From NCBI RefSeq assembly GCF_022179725.1, contig NZ_BPRC01000013.1, forward strand, positions 56,057 through 120,056: 64,000 nucleotides of DNA, written 5' to 3'. The stretch comes from Methylorubrum aminovorans. GTDB lineage: Bacteria; Pseudomonadota; Alphaproteobacteria; Rhizobiales; Beijerinckiaceae. The notes under the pieces are model-generated. The model saw only the letters and a list, made by a program, of their open reading frames with translations. It was not told where the DNA came from and did not search any database. The position numbers and the translations under genes are program-made. Shown piece after piece: positions 26,185-35,016 of the stretch. Each line of letters starts with the position of its first letter. Position 1 is the stretch's first letter.

Positions 26185-26957
26185 GCCTCTTCGCCCGCAC
26201 GGCGCTCGCCCTGGCGCTGACCTTCCTCTACGCGCCGATTCTCGTCCTGATCGTCTACTCGTTCAATGCGTCGAAGCTCGTCACGGTCTGGGGCGGGTTC
26301 TCGACCCAGTGGTACGGTGTGCTGTTCCGCGACGGGCCGCTGATCGCCGCCGCGCTCGTCTCGCTCAAGGTCGCCGTCCTCTCGGCCAGCATCGCCGGCG
26401 TGCTCGGCACCTGCGCCGCGCTGGCGCTCGACCGGCACGGGCGCTTCTTCGGGCGCGGCGCCTATACGGGCCTCCTCTACGCGCCAATGGTGATGCCGGA
26501 AGTCATCACCGGCCTGTCGCTGCTGTTGCTCTTCGTCGGCATCGGCCTCGACCGAGGCATCGCGACTCTGGTCATCGCCCACGCGACCTTCGCCACCGGC
26601 TTCGTTGCGGTGGTGGTCGGCGCACGCCTGAAAGGTCTCGACCGCTCGCTGGAGGAGGCCGCCGCCGATCTCGGCGCCGGGCCGGCCCGCGTCTTTCTCA
26701 GTGTCACCCTGCCGCTGATCGCGCCGTCCGTCGCCGCCGGGTTCCTGCTCGCCTTCACCCTGTCGCTCGACGACCTTGTCATCGCGAGCTTCGTCTCGGG
26801 GCCCGGCGCCACCACCCTGCCGATGCGGATCTACAGCCAGGTCCGGCTCGGGGTGAATCCGGAGATCAACGCCGCCTCGACCCTCATGATCGCCATGGTC
26901 GGCCTCGTGGTGCTGGCCGCCTCCTGGCTGACGGGACGGAAGGGCGCGGCGTTGTAG
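26181..26957 (+). CDS. ABC transporter permease (PotC/PotI type)
   Basis: A 258-residue inner-membrane permease with six helices and the EAA motif EEAAADLGAGPARVFLSVTL. The segment TLSLDDLVIASFVSGPGATT is characteristic of PotC/PotI. It is the last gene of the transporter unit; no periplasmic binding protein (PotD/PotF) is encoded before or after, so the partner must be elsewhere. Confidence 0.85.
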   Translation: MSLFARTALALALTFLYAPILVLIVYSFNASKLVTVWGGFSTQWYGVLFRDGPLIAAALVSLKVAVLSASIAGVLGTCAALALDRHGRFFGRGAYTGLLYAPMVMPEVITGLSLLLLFVGIGLDRGIATLVIAHATFATGFVAVVVGARLKGLDRSLEEAAADLGAGPARVFLSVTLPLIAPSVAAGFLLAFTLSLDDLVIASFVSGPGATTLPMRIYSQVRLGVNPEINAASTLMIAMVGLVVLAASWLTGRKGAAL

Positions 26958-26998
26958 CGATGGTCGCGCGCGGCCCTTCACTGTGCTAGCCCCGCCCC

Positions 26999-27688
26999 AT
27001 GTCGAGCGATGCGCCGCGGGGCGTCTTCATCACCTTCGAGGGCGGGGAGGGGGCGGGTAAGTCCACCCAGATCGCACGCCTTGCCGAAGCCCTGAGGCAG
27101 GCGAGCGGGCGCGAGGTCGTGACCACCCGCGAGCCCGGCGGCACGAAGCGGGCGGAGGAGCTGCGTGCGGCGCTGCTGCGCGGCGCGGCCAAGCCCTACG
27201 GGCCGTTCGCCGAGGCGCTGATGTTCGCCGCTGCCCGCATCGATCATATCGAGGGGCTGATCCGCCCTGCGCTCGCCCGCGGCGCGATCGTGCTGTGCGA
27301 CCGCTTCTCCGACTCGACCCGCGCCTACCAGGGCGCGGCCGGCGGCCTGGAGCCGGGGCTGATCGCCAGCCTGGAGCGGGTGACGCTGGAGGGCCTGCGC
27401 CCCGACCTCACCCTGATCCTCGATCTGCCGCCCGAAACCGGGCTCGCGCGGGCGCAGCGGCGCGGGGAGGGCACCGCCGCCGACCGCTTCGAGGCGGAGG
27501 GCCTGCGCTTCCACGAGCGGCTGCGGGCGGCCTTCCGCGCCATCGCTGAAATCGAACCGGAGCGCTGCCGCCTCATCGATGCCGATCTCGGCCCCGACGC
27601 GGTCGAGGCGATCATCCGCGAGGCCGTCTCCACGTGGCGGCCGGACCTCCTCGCGGCCGCGGGGGAGGGCCACGACCATGCGGCCTAG
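26999..27688 (+). CDS. tmk: Thymidylate kinase
   Basis: A 229-residue dTMP kinase. P-loop FEGGEGAGKST (13-23), TREPGGT, and DRFSDSTRAYQG are the family marks; the lid region is LARAQRRGEG. It phosphorylates dTMP to dTDP. ATG at 26999. The gene end overlaps the holB start by 11 bases, the usual alphaproteobacterial arrangement. Confidence 0.92.
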   Translation: MSSDAPRGVFITFEGGEGAGKSTQIARLAEALRQASGREVVTTREPGGTKRAEELRAALLRGAAKPYGPFAEALMFAAARIDHIEGLIRPALARGAIVLCDRFSDSTRAYQGAAGGLEPGLIASLERVTLEGLRPDLTLILDLPPETGLARAQRRGEGTAADRFEAEGLRFHERLRAAFRAIAEIEPERCRLIDADLGPDAVEAIIREAVSTWRPDLLAAAGEGHDHAA

Positions 27689-28751
27689 TTCCGCCCGCGA
27701 CGCTGCCCGCACCGAGGCCGAGGCGGGCGATCTCGCCCACATTCCGCGCCCGCGCGAGCAGACTCGCCTCCTCGGCCATGCCGCGGCGGAGGCCGCCTTC
27801 GCCAGCGCTCTGGCCGCGGGCCGGCTCCACCACGCTTGGCTGATCGGCGGCCCCGTGGGCATCGGCAAGGCAACGCTGGCCTACCGCGTCGCGCGCCGGC
27901 TCGTCGCCGACCCGCGCTCGCTCCCGGCCTCCGAATCCCTCGACGTGCCGGAGGATCATCCGGCCGCGCGCCAGGTGGCGGCCCTGTCGCATCCGAACCT
28001 CGTCGCGCTCCGCCGGGTCCAGGCCCCCGGCGCCAAGACCCTGCCGACCCGCATCTCGGTCGATGCCGCCCGTGAGGCGCTCGCCCTGTTCGGCTCGACC
28101 GCGGGCGGGGAGGGGGGCTGGCGCGTCTGCATCGTCGACAGCGCCGAGGATCTCAACGCCAACAGCGCCAACGCGCTCCTCAAGATGATCGAGGAGCCGC
28201 CGCCGCGGGCGATCTTCCTCATCGTCTCGCACGCGCCCGGCCGCCTGCTGCCGACGATCCGCTCCCGCTGCCGGGCGCTCTCCCTGCGCGCCCTCGCGGC
28301 GTCCGACGTGCGCACGGTGATCGAGAGCTTCCCGCCGCCCTTCGCCCAGCCCGACGCGGCGGCCCTGGGGCGAGCGGCGGCACTGTGCGAGGGCTCGGTC
28401 GCCCGCGCCGTGGCCCTGCTCGATCCGGCCACCGCCGCGGTCGAGGCGGAGGTGTCGGCGCTGCTGGCCGGCCTGCCCGAGCCCGACGGGCGGCGCGTCC
28501 TCAAGCTCGCCGAGACGCTGGCCGGCCGCGACGCCGAGGGGCTGCTCGCGACCGCCCTCGACACGATCCAGCGCCACGTCGCGGCCGAACTCGACCGGCG
28601 CCAGGGCGAGGGCCCGGCCCGCCTGCTCGGGCTCGTCGAGGCAGCCGAGCGGATCGCGTCCTCCACCCGCGAGGCGGCGATCTACAACCTCGACCGCCGG
28701 CCGCTGGTGCTCGCGGCCTTCCGCGAGTTGGCCGCCGCCGCACGGGCTTGA
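27678..28751 (+). CDS. holB: DNA polymerase III delta' subunit
   Basis: A 357-residue clamp-loader subunit. It has the AAA+ P-loop GPVGIGKATL (58-67), VDSAEDLNANSANALLKMIEEPP and the SRC sensor (TIRSRCRAL). It works with delta, gamma/tau and chi/psi to load the beta clamp. The zinc-module cysteines of E. coli delta' are not obvious, as in many alphaproteobacteria. The start overlaps tmk. In relatives metG follows directly; here it is 3.8 kb away. Confidence 0.88.
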   Translation: MRPSSARDAARTEAEAGDLAHIPRPREQTRLLGHAAAEAAFASALAAGRLHHAWLIGGPVGIGKATLAYRVARRLVADPRSLPASESLDVPEDHPAARQVAALSHPNLVALRRVQAPGAKTLPTRISVDAAREALALFGSTAGGEGGWRVCIVDSAEDLNANSANALLKMIEEPPPRAIFLIVSHAPGRLLPTIRSRCRALSLRALAASDVRTVIESFPPPFAQPDAAALGRAAALCEGSVARAVALLDPATAAVEAEVSALLAGLPEPDGRRVLKLAETLAGRDAEGLLATALDTIQRHVAAELDRRQGEGPARLLGLVEAAERIASSTREAAIYNLDRRPLVLAAFRELAAAARA

Positions 28752-28804
28752 GCGGAGACCGAATCCGCCCTCCCCCGGAGTTCCGGATTCGGCATGAGAC
28801 GCGT

Positions 28805-30430
28805 TCAGCGCCCCAGCACGGCCATCCGCCCCTCCGTATCGATGGCGAGCACGAGCGGAGCCGGGTCCGCCGCGCAGGCGGCGGTGGGGATCTGCATCAG
28901 GAAGCCGATCCGGCCCGGCCGCGTCGAACCGGTCACAGCGGCGAGGTCCTTGCGCCATCGGCGCGGCCGGTCGAGGCCGATCAGGCGGCCGGAGCAGTAG
29001 ACGGCCAGCAGGTAGGTCTGCTTCGGCCGCGCCGGATCGTAGGCGTAGGCCGAGACCACGAAATCGACCGGCGAGGCCGGCTCGATACCCTCCAGCGCGC
29101 CCTGCATCGATGGGGGAAGCGCGAGGCCGCGGCCCTCGATCGCCGCTTTGGCCGCCCTGAGGTCGGTCCAGGCCTCAGTGGGCAGGGCGGCCAGCGCCGC
29201 GCGCGCCCGCCGCTCGTGCCAATCGTTGCGGGCGGTCTCGGCGCTGCCCCAGGCGGCACAACCGGCAAATATCAGCAGGTAGGCAGCGAGCCAGCTTTTG
29301 AGGGTGGCGGGCGTGGCCGCGTCGATGCGGCGGCGCAGGGCGCGGTAGAGCGCGAGATCGAAGGGCCCGAGCAGCGCGGCGAGCCCGAGCGCGGCCATGA
29401 CGGCGGTGAGTCCGTAGGCGAACCCGGACCAGTGGGCGGGCACCGCCGAGGCGGTCAGCGTCAGCACCGGGACGTGGATGAGGTAGAGCAGGTAGCTCGC
29501 ATCCCCGAGGGCGAGCGCCGCCCGCGTCACGGCGCCCTCGCCCCTTGCCTGACGGGCCGAGGCCGCGGCCCCCACGAGCAGCACAGCCGCGATCCCGCCG
29601 AGCCAGCGCGCCGCATCGCGCTCAACGAAGAGGCAGGCGGCGAACAGCGGCAGCGCCAGCAACCCGGCCACGGGTGTCATCCGTCCGGAGGCGATCAGCC
29701 GGGGCAGCAGCAGGCCGCCGGCGAAGGGCACGCAGGCGGCCACCACGGGAAGCAGGTAGGCCGGCGGCAGGACCAGGTCGCGCGAGGCCGCCGGCAGCAG
29801 CAGGGAGGCCGCCGCCAGCAGAGCCAGCCAGAGGACGGCCAGCGGCACGATCCGGCGGGCAAGGCCCGCACGCGCGAGCAGGAACAGGCCGACATAGAAG
29901 CTCGTCTCGTAGACAAGCGTCCACTCGACGTTGAGCGCATAGCTGCGCGGGCCGGCAGGCGCGAGCGACAGGGACAGCAGCGCGAGACCGCCGAAATTCA
30001 GGCCGAGGGCTGCGAACACAGCGGCGAACAGCGCCACGACCGCGAGATAGGTCGGGAAGATCCGCGAGATCCGGTGCGCCAGAAACACCAGGGGGCGGTC
30101 GCGCACCACGAGACCCGCCATGAGGCAGCCCGAGATCGCAAAGAAGACGGCGACGCCCCACAACCCCATCATCGCGTCGAAGGTCGGGAACAGACGGTCC
30201 GCGCCGCGCAGGAGCTGGGCGTAGACCGCCGCGTGATGGACGAGCACCACCGCCGCCGCGACCCCGCGCAGGATCTGGATGTTGGCCAAGCCGGCGGCCG
30301 CGCGGCGACCGGCCGGGGCGGAGACGGCCTCAGGGGCGATGCTCGGTGCGAGGCCGGTCGACGGATGTGCGGCGACCAGCGGCGCCGTCCGTGCGGGCCT
30401 GGACAGCATCCTGGCGAGGCGTGCGAGCAT
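28805..30430 (-). CDS. Acyltransferase 3 family membrane protein (OafA/YrhL-like)
   Basis: A 541-residue protein. After a basic/Ala-rich start it reads IQILRGVAAAVVLVHHAAV, the acyltransferase-3 entry with the invariant R and H, then about ten membrane helices and a roughly 150-residue C-terminal soluble domain. It should transfer an acyl group onto a polysaccharide or other extracytoplasmic acceptor. The ATG at 30430 is chosen because the 43 codons upstream are low-complexity. It is convergent with holB. Confidence 0.75.
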   Translation of the reverse strand: MLARLARMLSRPARTAPLVAAHPSTGLAPSIAPEAVSAPAGRRAAAGLANIQILRGVAAAVVLVHHAAVYAQLLRGADRLFPTFDAMMGLWGVAVFFAISGCLMAGLVVRDRPLVFLAHRISRIFPTYLAVVALFAAVFAALGLNFGGLALLSLSLAPAGPRSYALNVEWTLVYETSFYVGLFLLARAGLARRIVPLAVLWLALLAAASLLLPAASRDLVLPPAYLLPVVAACVPFAGGLLLPRLIASGRMTPVAGLLALPLFAACLFVERDAARWLGGIAAVLLVGAAASARQARGEGAVTRAALALGDASYLLYLIHVPVLTLTASAVPAHWSGFAYGLTAVMAALGLAALLGPFDLALYRALRRRIDAATPATLKSWLAAYLLIFAGCAAWGSAETARNDWHERRARAALAALPTEAWTDLRAAKAAIEGRGLALPPSMQGALEGIEPASPVDFVVSAYAYDPARPKQTYLLAVYCSGRLIGLDRPRRWRKDLAAVTGSTRPGRIGFLMQIPTAACAADPAPLVLAIDTEGRMAVLGR

Positions 30431-30651
30431 GACGGTGCGTGGTCCAACTCCGGCGGGCGCGACGGATCCCCGCCGGCTTACGGACTCGACCCGTACCGAA
30501 AACTTGGGCGGTTTTGGTGTGGCGGCGGCGTTCCTCGGCGCCTGCTGCCGTTCGGCCACAGGCTGCGCGGCAGACCTGCCGTTCGGGGAGGCGGAGACGC
30601 GGAACCGGCCCAGACCGCCGACGTTCCGTCCCGGCCGAACAGGAAACCGCC

Positions 30652-30843
30652 ATGCTCGATCTCAACACCGCGACCGCCGAGGAACTGGATGAGGTGCCGG
30701 CGCTGAAGGGCCACGGCTTCGAGATCGTGCGCTACCGTGAGGAACGGGGCCGCTTCACCAGCCTGCGCCAACTCGATGAAGTGCCGGGCCTCAGCGGCAA
30801 GACGGACGGCATCGCCGGACAGGTGGCGGTTGTGGAGGATTGA
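30652..30843 (+). CDS. Helix-hairpin-helix (ComEA-like) protein
   Basis: A 63-residue protein made of one ComEA-type HhH unit: LDLNTATAEELDEVPALKGH, EIVRYREERGRFTSLRQLDE, VPGLSG. It likely binds DNA non-specifically. No signal peptide, unlike competence ComEA. GGAAA lies before the ATG. Such short HhH proteins occur in stress-response neighbourhoods, and a DUF892 gene follows. Confidence 0.7.
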   Translation: MLDLNTATAEELDEVPALKGHGFEIVRYREERGRFTSLRQLDEVPGLSGKTDGIAGQVAVVED

Positions 30844-31007
30844 GCCGTTCGCGGCGTGATCGGGAGCGCCAAAGGTTCCCGGAATTTTGCAGTCTTTCCC
30901 CCGATCATTTTCGGACCCAGGCGCCGAGCTTCGCGTTTTTGCAGGACCGGCTGTCGGTGAGCCTGCTCCCGCGGCCCACTCTTTCAGAAAAACGGAGATA
31001 TCTTACT

Positions 31008-31559
31008 ATGGCCAACAAGCAAAAGACCTTGCACGACGCGTTCTACGAGACGCTGAAGGATGTTTATTATGCGGAAAAGCAGTCCGTACGTGCGCTGAAG
31101 AAAGCGACCAAGGCGGCCGAGCACGAGGAGCTGCGCCAAGCCTTCGAAACCCACGCCGAGGAAAGCGCCAATCAGGTCGAGCGGCTGCAACAGATCTTCG
31201 AGATCATCGGCAAGCCGGCGCGCGCCAAGACCTGCGAGGCGATGCAGGGCCTCACCTCCGAGATGGAGGAGGATCTGGAGGACTTCGAGGACAGCCCGGC
31301 GGCCGATGCCGTGCTGGCCGCCTGCGCGCAGGCAGTGGAGCACTACGAGATCGCCCGTTACGGCACGCTGAAGACCTGGGCGAGCCAGCTCGGCTACGCC
31401 GACGCTGCCAAACTACTCGATGAGACCCTGCAGGAGGAGAAGAAGACCGACCAGTTGCTCACGCAGATCGCCGAGAGTCTCAATGCCGAGGGCTCGGACG
31501 GCGCCGACGAGGGGGGCGACGGAGAAGCTAAGGGCAAAGGCCGTCGCAAGGCTGCCTGA
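31008..31559 (+). CDS. DUF892 ferritin-like protein (YciE/YciF)
   Basis: A 183-residue four-helix protein. DAFYETLKDVYYAEKQSVRA, AFETHAEESANQVERLQQIF and AVEHYEIARYGTLKTWA carry the Glu/His metal-site residues of this ferritin-like family, which is induced under stress. A Gly/Asp-rich linker and a basic tail KGKGRRKAA close it. The start is ATG at 31008 after AACGGAG; an open frame from 30840 has no good site. A terminator follows. Confidence 0.85.
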   Translation: MANKQKTLHDAFYETLKDVYYAEKQSVRALKKATKAAEHEELRQAFETHAEESANQVERLQQIFEIIGKPARAKTCEAMQGLTSEMEEDLEDFEDSPAADAVLAACAQAVEHYEIARYGTLKTWASQLGYADAAKLLDETLQEEKKTDQLLTQIAESLNAEGSDGADEGGDGEAKGKGRRKAA

Positions 31560-31601
31560 AACGGGCTGCCTGAAATCGGTCCTCGATCCACTGAGACGAA
31601 G

Positions 31602-31625
31602 AAGGCGCCGAAAGGCGCCTTTTTT
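31602..31625 (+). terminator. Rho-independent terminator after DUF892 gene
   Basis: Stem AAGGCGCC/GGCGCCTT with a GAAA loop followed by a run of six T, 42 bases after the stop. A textbook intrinsic terminator. Confidence 0.9.
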
Positions 31626-31668
31626 CGTTGTCAGCGATGGGCTGCGAGCCGACGATCCGAGGCGTCGC

Positions 31669-31869
31669 TCAGATCAGGGCACCAATGAGCGTGGCGGCCC
31701 CAATCAGCGCCACGCACGCACCGAGCTGAACGGTGCGAAAGGTTTCGGCCGATAAGCGGCGATTATCGTTGGCGGCCTGGCCACGTGTGTGCAGCAGGTA
31801 CCGCTCAAGGTCCGGCTCCGGAAGCTCGACCCACTGCTCGTCGGTCTCGCGAATTCTGGCGATGGACAT
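31669..31869 (-). CDS. Small membrane-anchored hypothetical protein
   Basis: A 66-residue protein with a charged N-terminal half (RIRETDEQWVELPEPDLERY) and one C-terminal helix (VQLGACVALIGAATLIGALI). It would be a tail-anchored inner-membrane protein. No family is recognised. Its start lies 311 bp from the next + strand gene, across a region with two palindromes. Confidence 0.5.
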   Translation of the reverse strand: MSIARIRETDEQWVELPEPDLERYLLHTRGQAANDNRRLSAETFRTVQLGACVALIGAATLIGALI

Positions 31870-32180
31870 GCAGACATTCCCCGAAGACGCCGGCGATGAC
31901 CGCTCGACGCTTCTGAATCACGCTCAAGCCGCACTATTCGGCCGCCTCAATGGCAGCGAGGATTAAACTGAGGCCTGATCCCGTGTCCATGCAAAATAGA
32001 TCATTTTGCAGATTAATGTGCATCATAATGCAATGACGTCGGGGCTCGCTCCTGCTCAGCCGCGATCCATGCATTCAGCGAATATCTGGCATTTGGTGTC
32101 TGGTATACCAAAAGGTGCGCCGCGGTGGCACATACGCTGCAACGCAACACACCGCAGACACACCGGACAGGACGCTTCCC
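31870..32180. promoter_or_regulatory. Divergent promoter region with two palindromes
   Basis: No gene in this 311-bp divergent stretch. TGCAAAAT/ATTTTGCA (31990-32010, five-base spacer) and the perfect TGGTATACCA (32101-32110) lie in an unusually AT-rich patch. The second has the look of a GntR-family operator. Which genes respond is not known. Confidence 0.45.
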
Positions 32181-32393
32181 ATGATCTCTCTGGCTCTCCT
32201 CGCTGCCGTCGCTGCTGGCGCCGTCAACATTGCCCTGGTCACCCTGGTGGCCAACCGCCTCGGCCCGAAGGCCGGCACGGCTTCCGCCGGTGAATTCGCC
32301 GCCATCGGCGGTGCGGCGCCCACCGCCCAGCGCGGTGCGGTCAAGGTCGGCAACGAGAACCTCTCCCCCCTCGCCGTCCGGCGCGCCGCCTGA
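32181..32393 (+). CDS. Small hypothetical membrane or exported protein
   Basis: A 70-residue protein beginning MISLALLAAVAAGAVNIALV, which is a membrane anchor or uncleaved signal, followed by a short polar tail. No family recognised. The first ATG next to the hydrophobic stretch is preferred over an earlier in-frame ATG at 32115. A strong hairpin follows 27 bases after the stop. Confidence 0.5.
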   Translation: MISLALLAAVAAGAVNIALVTLVANRLGPKAGTASAGEFAAIGGAAPTAQRGAVKVGNENLSPLAVRRAA

Positions 32394-32419
32394 GCGCCTT
32401 CCACGGATCCATCACGATC

Positions 32420-32455
32420 GAGAAAGCCCCGCCGGGTCCCCGGCGGGGCTTTCTC
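32420..32455 (+). terminator. Long hairpin, probable bidirectional terminator
   Basis: GAGAAAGCCCCGCCGGG pairs with the mirror-image CCCGGCGGGGCTTTCTC around a one- to three-base loop. The 3' side carries CTTTCT rather than a pure T run, but the stem is very stable and stands between the small gene and metG. Confidence 0.7.
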
Positions 32456-32589
32456 GCGTCTGGAACTGGCCGCGGCGGGTAAGTGGTGTCGTGCCCTCGA
32501 GGCGTGGGGTCCGGTTGCGTCGCGGCATGGTTTCGCGCCACAAGGCTCTTCAGTCTGACCGACCCTTCGTATCCGGGACATCCTCTGAC

Positions 32590-34158
32590 GTGAGCGCGAG
32601 CGAGAAGGCGAACGAGCCCTTCCTCATCACCACGGCGATCTCCTACCCCAACGGCGCGCCGCATATCGGCCACGCCTACGAGGTGATCGCCACCGACGCC
32701 ATCGCCCGCTTCCACCGCCTCGACGGGCGCGACGTGCTGTTCACCACCGGCACCGACGAGCACGGCCTCAAGATCCAGCAGACGGCCGCCAAAGCCGGCG
32801 TGACGCCGCGCGCCTTCGTCGACGACATGGCCGGGCGCTTCAAGGCGGTGGCCGACCGGCTCGACTGCACCTACGACCGCTTCATCCGCACCACGGAAGC
32901 CGACCACTACGCCGCCGCGCAGGAGCTGTGGCGGCGCATGGAGGCCAAAGGCGACATCTATCTGGCCAAGTATGCCGGCTGGTACTCCGTGCGCGACGAG
33001 GCCTATTACGACGAGGCCGAGACCGTTCTGGGTCCCGACGGCGGCCGCCGCTCGATCAAGACGGACACGCCCGTCGAGTGGATGGAGGAGGAGAACTACC
33101 TCTTCCGTCTCTCGAAGTATCAGGAGCCCCTGCTCAAGCTCTACGCGGAGCAGCCGGACTTCCTCGGTCCCGAGACGCGGATGAACGAGGTCGCGAGCTT
33201 CGTGCGCTCCGGCCTCAAGGATCTGTCGATGAGCCGCACCACCTTCGACTGGGGCGTGCCGGTGCCGGATCATCCCGGCCACGTCATGTATGTCTGGGTC
33301 GATGCGCTCACCAACTACCTGACGGTGACGGGCTTTCCCGACCCGGCGGCGCCCAACGCCCGGTTCTGGCCGGCGAGCCTGCACATCATCGGCAAGGACA
33401 TCGTCCGCTTCCACGCGGTGTACTGGCCGGCCTTCCTGATGTCAGCCGGGCTGCCGCTGCCGAAGCGGATCTTCGGCCACGGCTTTTTTCTGAGTCGCGG
33501 CGAGAAGATTTCGAAGTCGCTGGGCAACGTGGTCGATCCGCTCGATCTCGTCGGCACCTACGGCGTCGACCCCGTACGCTATTTCCTCCTGCGCGAGGCT
33601 CCCTTCGGCGGCGACGGCAATTACGACCACGAAGTGATCATCAACCGCATCAATGCGGACCTCGCCAATGATCTCGGCAACCTCGCCCAGCGCTCGCTCT
33701 CGATGATTGCGAAGAACTGTGAGGGCATGGTGCCCGAGCCGGGTACGTTCACCGAGGCCGACGAGCGCCTGCTCGCGGCCGCCGCCGCGCTGCCGGACAA
33801 GACGCGGGGGCTGATGCAGAATCTGGCGCTCCACGCGATCCTGGCCGAGATCTGGGCCGTGGTCGGCGAGGCCAACCGCTACTTCGCCTCCGAGGAGCCG
33901 TGGAAGCTGCGCAAGAGCGATCCGGCGCGCATGAATACGGTGCTCTACGTCACGGTCGAGACCCTGCGCCGGGTCGGCCTGATGGTGCAGCCCTTCGTGC
34001 CGACGGCGGGCGCGGCTCTGCTCGATCTCCTCGCCGTGCCGGTGGATCGACGCAGCTTCGCCTTCACCGGAGAAGAGCACCGCCTGCGGGGCGGCACGCC
34101 GCTGCCCGCCCCGGCGCCGATTTTTCCGCGGTTCGAGAAGCCGGAGGCGATGGCCTGA
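32590..34158 (+). CDS. metG: Methionyl-tRNA synthetase
   Basis: A 522-residue class I synthetase. HIGH lies at 25-28 (GAPHIGHAYE) and KISKS at 306-310 (GEKISKSLGNV); TISYPNG-type and FGHGFFL segments fit MetRS. The four-Cys zinc knuckle and the C-terminal tRNA-binding domain are absent, as in the short alphaproteobacterial form. The start GTG at 32590 gives the usual length; upstream frames extend but are not family-like. It leads the metG-tatD-MBL unit. Confidence 0.9.
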   Translation: MSASEKANEPFLITTAISYPNGAPHIGHAYEVIATDAIARFHRLDGRDVLFTTGTDEHGLKIQQTAAKAGVTPRAFVDDMAGRFKAVADRLDCTYDRFIRTTEADHYAAAQELWRRMEAKGDIYLAKYAGWYSVRDEAYYDEAETVLGPDGGRRSIKTDTPVEWMEEENYLFRLSKYQEPLLKLYAEQPDFLGPETRMNEVASFVRSGLKDLSMSRTTFDWGVPVPDHPGHVMYVWVDALTNYLTVTGFPDPAAPNARFWPASLHIIGKDIVRFHAVYWPAFLMSAGLPLPKRIFGHGFFLSRGEKISKSLGNVVDPLDLVGTYGVDPVRYFLLREAPFGGDGNYDHEVIINRINADLANDLGNLAQRSLSMIAKNCEGMVPEPGTFTEADERLLAAAAALPDKTRGLMQNLALHAILAEIWAVVGEANRYFASEEPWKLRKSDPARMNTVLYVTVETLRRVGLMVQPFVPTAGAALLDLLAVPVDRRSFAFTGEEHRLRGGTPLPAPAPIFPRFEKPEAMA

Positions 34159-34202
34159 CAGGGCCGTCGCTCCTTCCTCCAAAAGATCCATCAAAAGCGA
34201 CG

Positions 34203-35000
34203 ATGCTGGTCGACAGCCACTGCCACCTCGACTTCCCGGACTTCGCGCAGGACATCCCCGGCGTGATCGCCCGCGCGGCGGAAGCCGGCGTGACGCGCCT
34301 CCTCACGATCTCGACGCGGGTCGCCAAGGCCGACAGCTACCGCGCGCTCGCCGAGGCGCACGCGGCGGTCTGGTACACGGTGGGCACCCACCCGCACGGC
34401 GCCGCCGAGGAGCCGGACGTGCCGGCCGAGACGATCGCCGCGCTCGCCGGGGCTCCGCGTTGCGTTGGCATCGGCGAGGCCGGGCTCGACTACCATTACG
34501 AGGACGCCGCGCCGGAGGCGGTGCAGGAGCGGGTGCTGCGCGCCCATATCGAGGCCGCACGCCTCTCCGGCCTGCCGCTGGTGATCCATTCCCGCGATGC
34601 CGACGCCCATATGGAGGCCGTGCTCACCGACGAGATGGCGAGAGAGCCGTTCAAGGCGGTGCTGCACTGCTTCTCGTCCGGCGCCCGGCTGGCTGAGGTC
34701 GGGGTCGAACTCGGCCTGTCGGTCTCCTTCTCCGGCATCGTCACCTTCCGCCGCTCGGACGCGCTGCGCGACATCGCCCGCAACGTGCCCCTCGACCGCA
34801 TCCTGGTCGAGACCGACGCGCCGTTCCTCGCGCCCGAGCCGCACCGGGGCCGGCGCTGCGAGCCGGCCTACACCGCCGACACCGCGCGGGTGCTGGCCAA
34901 GGCGCTCGACCTGCCCTTCGAGGATTTTTCCGCGCGCACGACAGCCAACTTCTACCGGCTGTTCTCGAAGGCCGCGGCGATCGAGGGCGTCCGCGTATGA
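34203..35000 (+). CDS. tatD: TatD-family metal-dependent deoxyribonuclease
   Basis: A 265-residue TIM-barrel hydrolase. Metal ligands are seen in DSHCHLD, VGTHPH, GEAGLDYHY, IHSRDA, LHCFSSG and ETDAPFL, in family order. TatD/YcfH proteins are 3'-exonucleases implicated in DNA repair and quality control. It lies 44 bp after metG in the conserved alphaproteobacterial order. Confidence 0.88.
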   Translation: MLVDSHCHLDFPDFAQDIPGVIARAAEAGVTRLLTISTRVAKADSYRALAEAHAAVWYTVGTHPHGAAEEPDVPAETIAALAGAPRCVGIGEAGLDYHYEDAAPEAVQERVLRAHIEAARLSGLPLVIHSRDADAHMEAVLTDEMAREPFKAVLHCFSSGARLAEVGVELGLSVSFSGIVTFRRSDALRDIARNVPLDRILVETDAPFLAPEPHRGRRCEPAYTADTARVLAKALDLPFEDFSARTTANFYRLFSKAAAIEGVRV

Positions 35001-35016
35001 CGAGGGGGGAGGGCGC

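Noticed and set aside
28385..30706. A 773-codon open frame across holB and the acyltransferase gene
   Set aside because: It crosses two recognisable genes in other frames, and its product has no domain pattern.
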